Assembly: GCA_900660155.1 (NCBI GenBank)
Contig: CABFPE010000184.1
Coordinates: forward strand, 909,114-973,113
Reading direction: 5' to 3'
Source of the DNA: Hofstenia miamia
Lineage: Eukaryota > Xenacoelomorpha > Acoela > Hofsteniidae
Length of the DNA: 64,000 bases
Shown here piece after piece: positions 62,501 to 64,000 of this stretch. Position numbers and translations under genes: made by a program. The notes under the pieces were generated by a model. That model saw nothing but the letters and a program-made list of their open reading frames with translations, did not search any database and had not been told where the DNA came from. Numbering within the stretch: the first letter of the stretch is position 1; the number at the start of each line of letters is the position of its first letter.

Positions 62501-62668
62501 TTGAAAAGGCTAATTTTGAAAAAAAATTGTTTGCTACATTTTGAAAAACTCACTGCAAGTAAAGATCAATGGGATTACTTAAGCACAATTTCGAACAAAA
62601 CATCCAAGAGGCGACAAAGCATTTCATTTATAAAATCAGGTAATAAAATTGTAAGGAATCAACTGGAA
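59512..62668. repeat. 407-bp tandem array inside LINE-C (about seven units)
   Basis: The 12-mer AATCAACTGGAA recurs at 59,512, 60,215, 60,622, 61,029, 61,436, 61,843, 62,250 and 62,657; from 60,215 the spacing is exactly 407 bp. The first unit is stretched by an assembly insertion (59,613-59,881). In the undisturbed LINE this 12-mer occurs at both ends of the repeated segment (once reading SINW, once RNQLE), so the array arose by recombination or slippage between these short direct repeats. Units look otherwise identical. Since 407 is not a multiple of three, each added unit shifts the reading frame. Confidence 0.9.
59613..59881. other. misplaced duplicate contig bounded by single Ns
   Basis: 59,614-59,880 is an exact-looking copy of 59,066-59,332, including the LINE-B 3' end, (AGT)n and the LINE-C start, with an N on each side. 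After the second N the sequence restarts with a 25-bp overlap (ATATAGTTGATAAACATGCA...) of what preceded the first N. This is the pattern of a redundant contig placed in the wrong position. Confidence 0.85.
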
Positions 62669-63407
62669 ATAGCCAATTGCTTGAACGATTTCTTTATCAA
62701 CATTGGTAGGTTTAGAGGAAGAGCTACGGATTATTATGGTACAATTAAACCAAAACAGGCAACTTTCAGTTTTCATTTTGTTAGTGAAGAAGAAGTCCTT
62801 AAGAATGTTCTAGCAATGAGCAACTTTAAATCGAAGGGTCAATGTAACATACCAAATTTTCTATTAAAGTTGACATTCACCAACACTATCCAAATTTTAA
62901 CATACATACTAAATGTCTGCAGTCGCCATTCTTATTACCCTAAACTTTTGAAATTTGCCATTGTAACGCTAATTTATAAAAAGAATGACCCAAGCAATCC
63001 CGGCAACTACCGACCTATATCGGTGACCCACATGATGTAAAAGATTTTTGAAACAAGTTTAAACTCGCAACTGCAAACCTATCAATGGCAATAATTTGAT
63101 TGTTCCCCATCAATTTGGCTTCAGAAAAAGTAGGTCACCAGTATGCCTTATTATATGACATTGAACAATGACGGGATAGTCTAAATAAGTCTAAGTATGT
63201 AGCTGCTGCATTTATTGATCTCTCAAAGGCTTTTGATAGCATGTGCCATGCAATCTTGCTACAAAAACTGGCAAAATATGGACTTTGCCCTGAAGCAATA
63301 CTTCTAATTGAAAGTTTTTTACGTGACCGACACCAGGCTGTAAAAGTTGGCAATTACCAATCCTGTTACATGAATAGTAAACGAGGAGTTCCTCAGGGAT
63401 CAATAAT

Positions 63408-64000
63408 NNNNNNNNNNNNNNNNNNNNNNNNNNNNNNNNNNNNNNNNNNNNNNNNNNNNNNNNNNNNNNNNNNNNNNNNNNNNNNNNNNNNNNNNNNNNN
63501 NNNNNNNNNNNNNNNNNNNNNNNNNNNNNNNNNNNNNNNNNNNNNNNNNNNNNNNNNNNNNNNNNNNNNNNNNNNNNNNNNNNNNNNNNNNNNNNNNNNN
63601 NNNNNNNNNNNNNNNNNNNNNNNNNNNNNNNNNNNNNNNNNNNNNNNNNNNNNNNNNNNNNNNNNNNNNNNNNNNNNNNNNNNNNNNNNNNNNNNNNNNN
63701 NNNNNNNNNNNNNNNNNNNNNNNNNNNNNNNNNNNNNNNNNNNNNNNNNNNNNNNNNNNNNNNNNNNNNNNNNNNNNNNNNNNNNNNNNNNNNNNNNNNN
63801 NNNNNNNNNNNNNNNNNNNNNNNNNNNNNNNNNNNNNNNNNNNNNNNNNNNNNNNNNNNNNNNNNNNNNNNNNNNNNNNNNNNNNNNNNNNNNNNNNNNN
63901 NNNNNNNNNNNNNNNNNNNNNNNNNNNNNNNNNNNNNNNNNNNNNNNNNNNNNNNNNNNNNNNNNNNNNNNNNNNNNNNNNNNNNNNNNNNNNNNNNNNN
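63408..64000. other. assembly gap (N)
   Basis: All bases are N to the end of the window. The gap begins inside the LINE-C reverse transcriptase. Confidence 0.99.

Larger units (their letters stand above)
59206..63407 (+). mobile_element. second CR1/L2-type LINE (LINE-C), truncated at the endonuclease, running into a gap
   Basis: Starts inside the endonuclease with DFNINL, then FLNEFGLHNSNSITPTRCTH and TLIDYII. The linker (FNSEEFIRDLYSINW, then IEHIVDKHAPLRKFKIFPKQ) is interrupted by a tandem array (see separate entry). The RT continues with FVSEEEVLKNVLAMSNF, FAIVTLIYKKNDPSNPGNYR, then in other frames HQFGFRKSRSP, AAFIDLSKAFDSMCHAIL (motif A intact) and SKRGVPQGSI (motif B) at 63,370-63,407, where the N gap begins. 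Apart from the array only a few stops and frameshifts are visible around 63,040-63,190, so it is younger than LINE-A. The C-terminal half is hidden in the gap. Confidence 0.8.

Noticed and set aside
60215-62668. Regularly spaced repeats resembling a CRISPR-like array
   Set aside because: The whole 407-bp unit is repeated without unique spacers, and it is LINE coding sequence in an animal genome.
63135-63403. Minus-strand open frames near the right edge
   Set aside because: Antisense shadows of the LINE-C reverse transcriptase, which reads AAFIDLSKAFD on the plus strand.

Overview
The window is AT-rich (roughly 30% GC by eye) animal nuclear DNA. It is crowded with (TA)n microsatellites and transposon relics and has very few host coding pieces. 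LINEs of the CR1/L2 type, a Penelope-like RT, hAT, Tc1/mariner and piggyBac-type elements, GT-AG splice sites and a Cys-loop receptor-like signal-peptide exon all point to an invertebrate metazoan. A Hydra-like cnidarian genome would fit, but the sequence does not settle the taxon. There is no bacterial-type gene organisation, and no tRNA, rRNA or CRISPR array was seen.

Layout. 0.5-4.06 kb holds a nearly full-length but decayed CR1/L2-type LINE on the minus strand (SGNH-esterase ORF1, 2A-like peptide, AP endonuclease, RT). 5-14.8 kb is mostly unassignable AT-rich DNA with two weak hAT-like terminal scraps. 14.88-18.19 kb is a 3.3-kb hAT element bounded by 8-bp target duplications. 23.6-24.4 kb carries Penelope-type RT and GIY-YIG-like pieces on opposite strands. 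24.7-25.3 kb is a Tc1-like transposase with a 37-residue catalytic spacing and replaced catalytic residues. 28.0-28.47 kb is a TTAA-flanked piggyBac-type MITE. 31.19-33.42 kb is a 1.1-kb duplication split by a single N. 33.94-34.70 kb is a short hAT element. 35.96-36.66 kb is an internally deleted LINE joining N- and C-terminal protein ends. 39.7-41.16 kb is a fossil LTR-type or DIRS-type retroelement. 42.28-43.14 kb is another LINE remnant. 47.23-48.46 kb is a complete-length but dead Tc1/mariner element with TIRs and TA target sites. 57.6-63.4 kb is two stacked CR1/L2-type LINEs; the second contains a 407-bp tandem array, and an N gap fills 63,408-64,000.

The host content of most interest is a pair of 112-bp first coding exons on the minus strand (55,704-55,815 and 57,125-57,236). 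Each encodes a signal peptide followed by an almost identical segment that resembles the mature N-terminus of a Cys-loop ligand-gated ion channel, ending at a consensus donor site in the same phase. Differences in the mature part are almost all synonymous, and both exons carry the same 19-bp sequence about 58 bp upstream of the ATG. They are either tandem receptor genes or alternative first exons of one gene. No convincing downstream exon was found, so intron 1 must be long.

Several single-N joins (5,138; 26,453; 32,307; 54,097; 59,613; 59,881) lie in microsatellites or between near-identical duplicated blocks. They look like contig joins, some with redundant allelic sequence, so duplications at these points should be treated as possible assembly artefacts.
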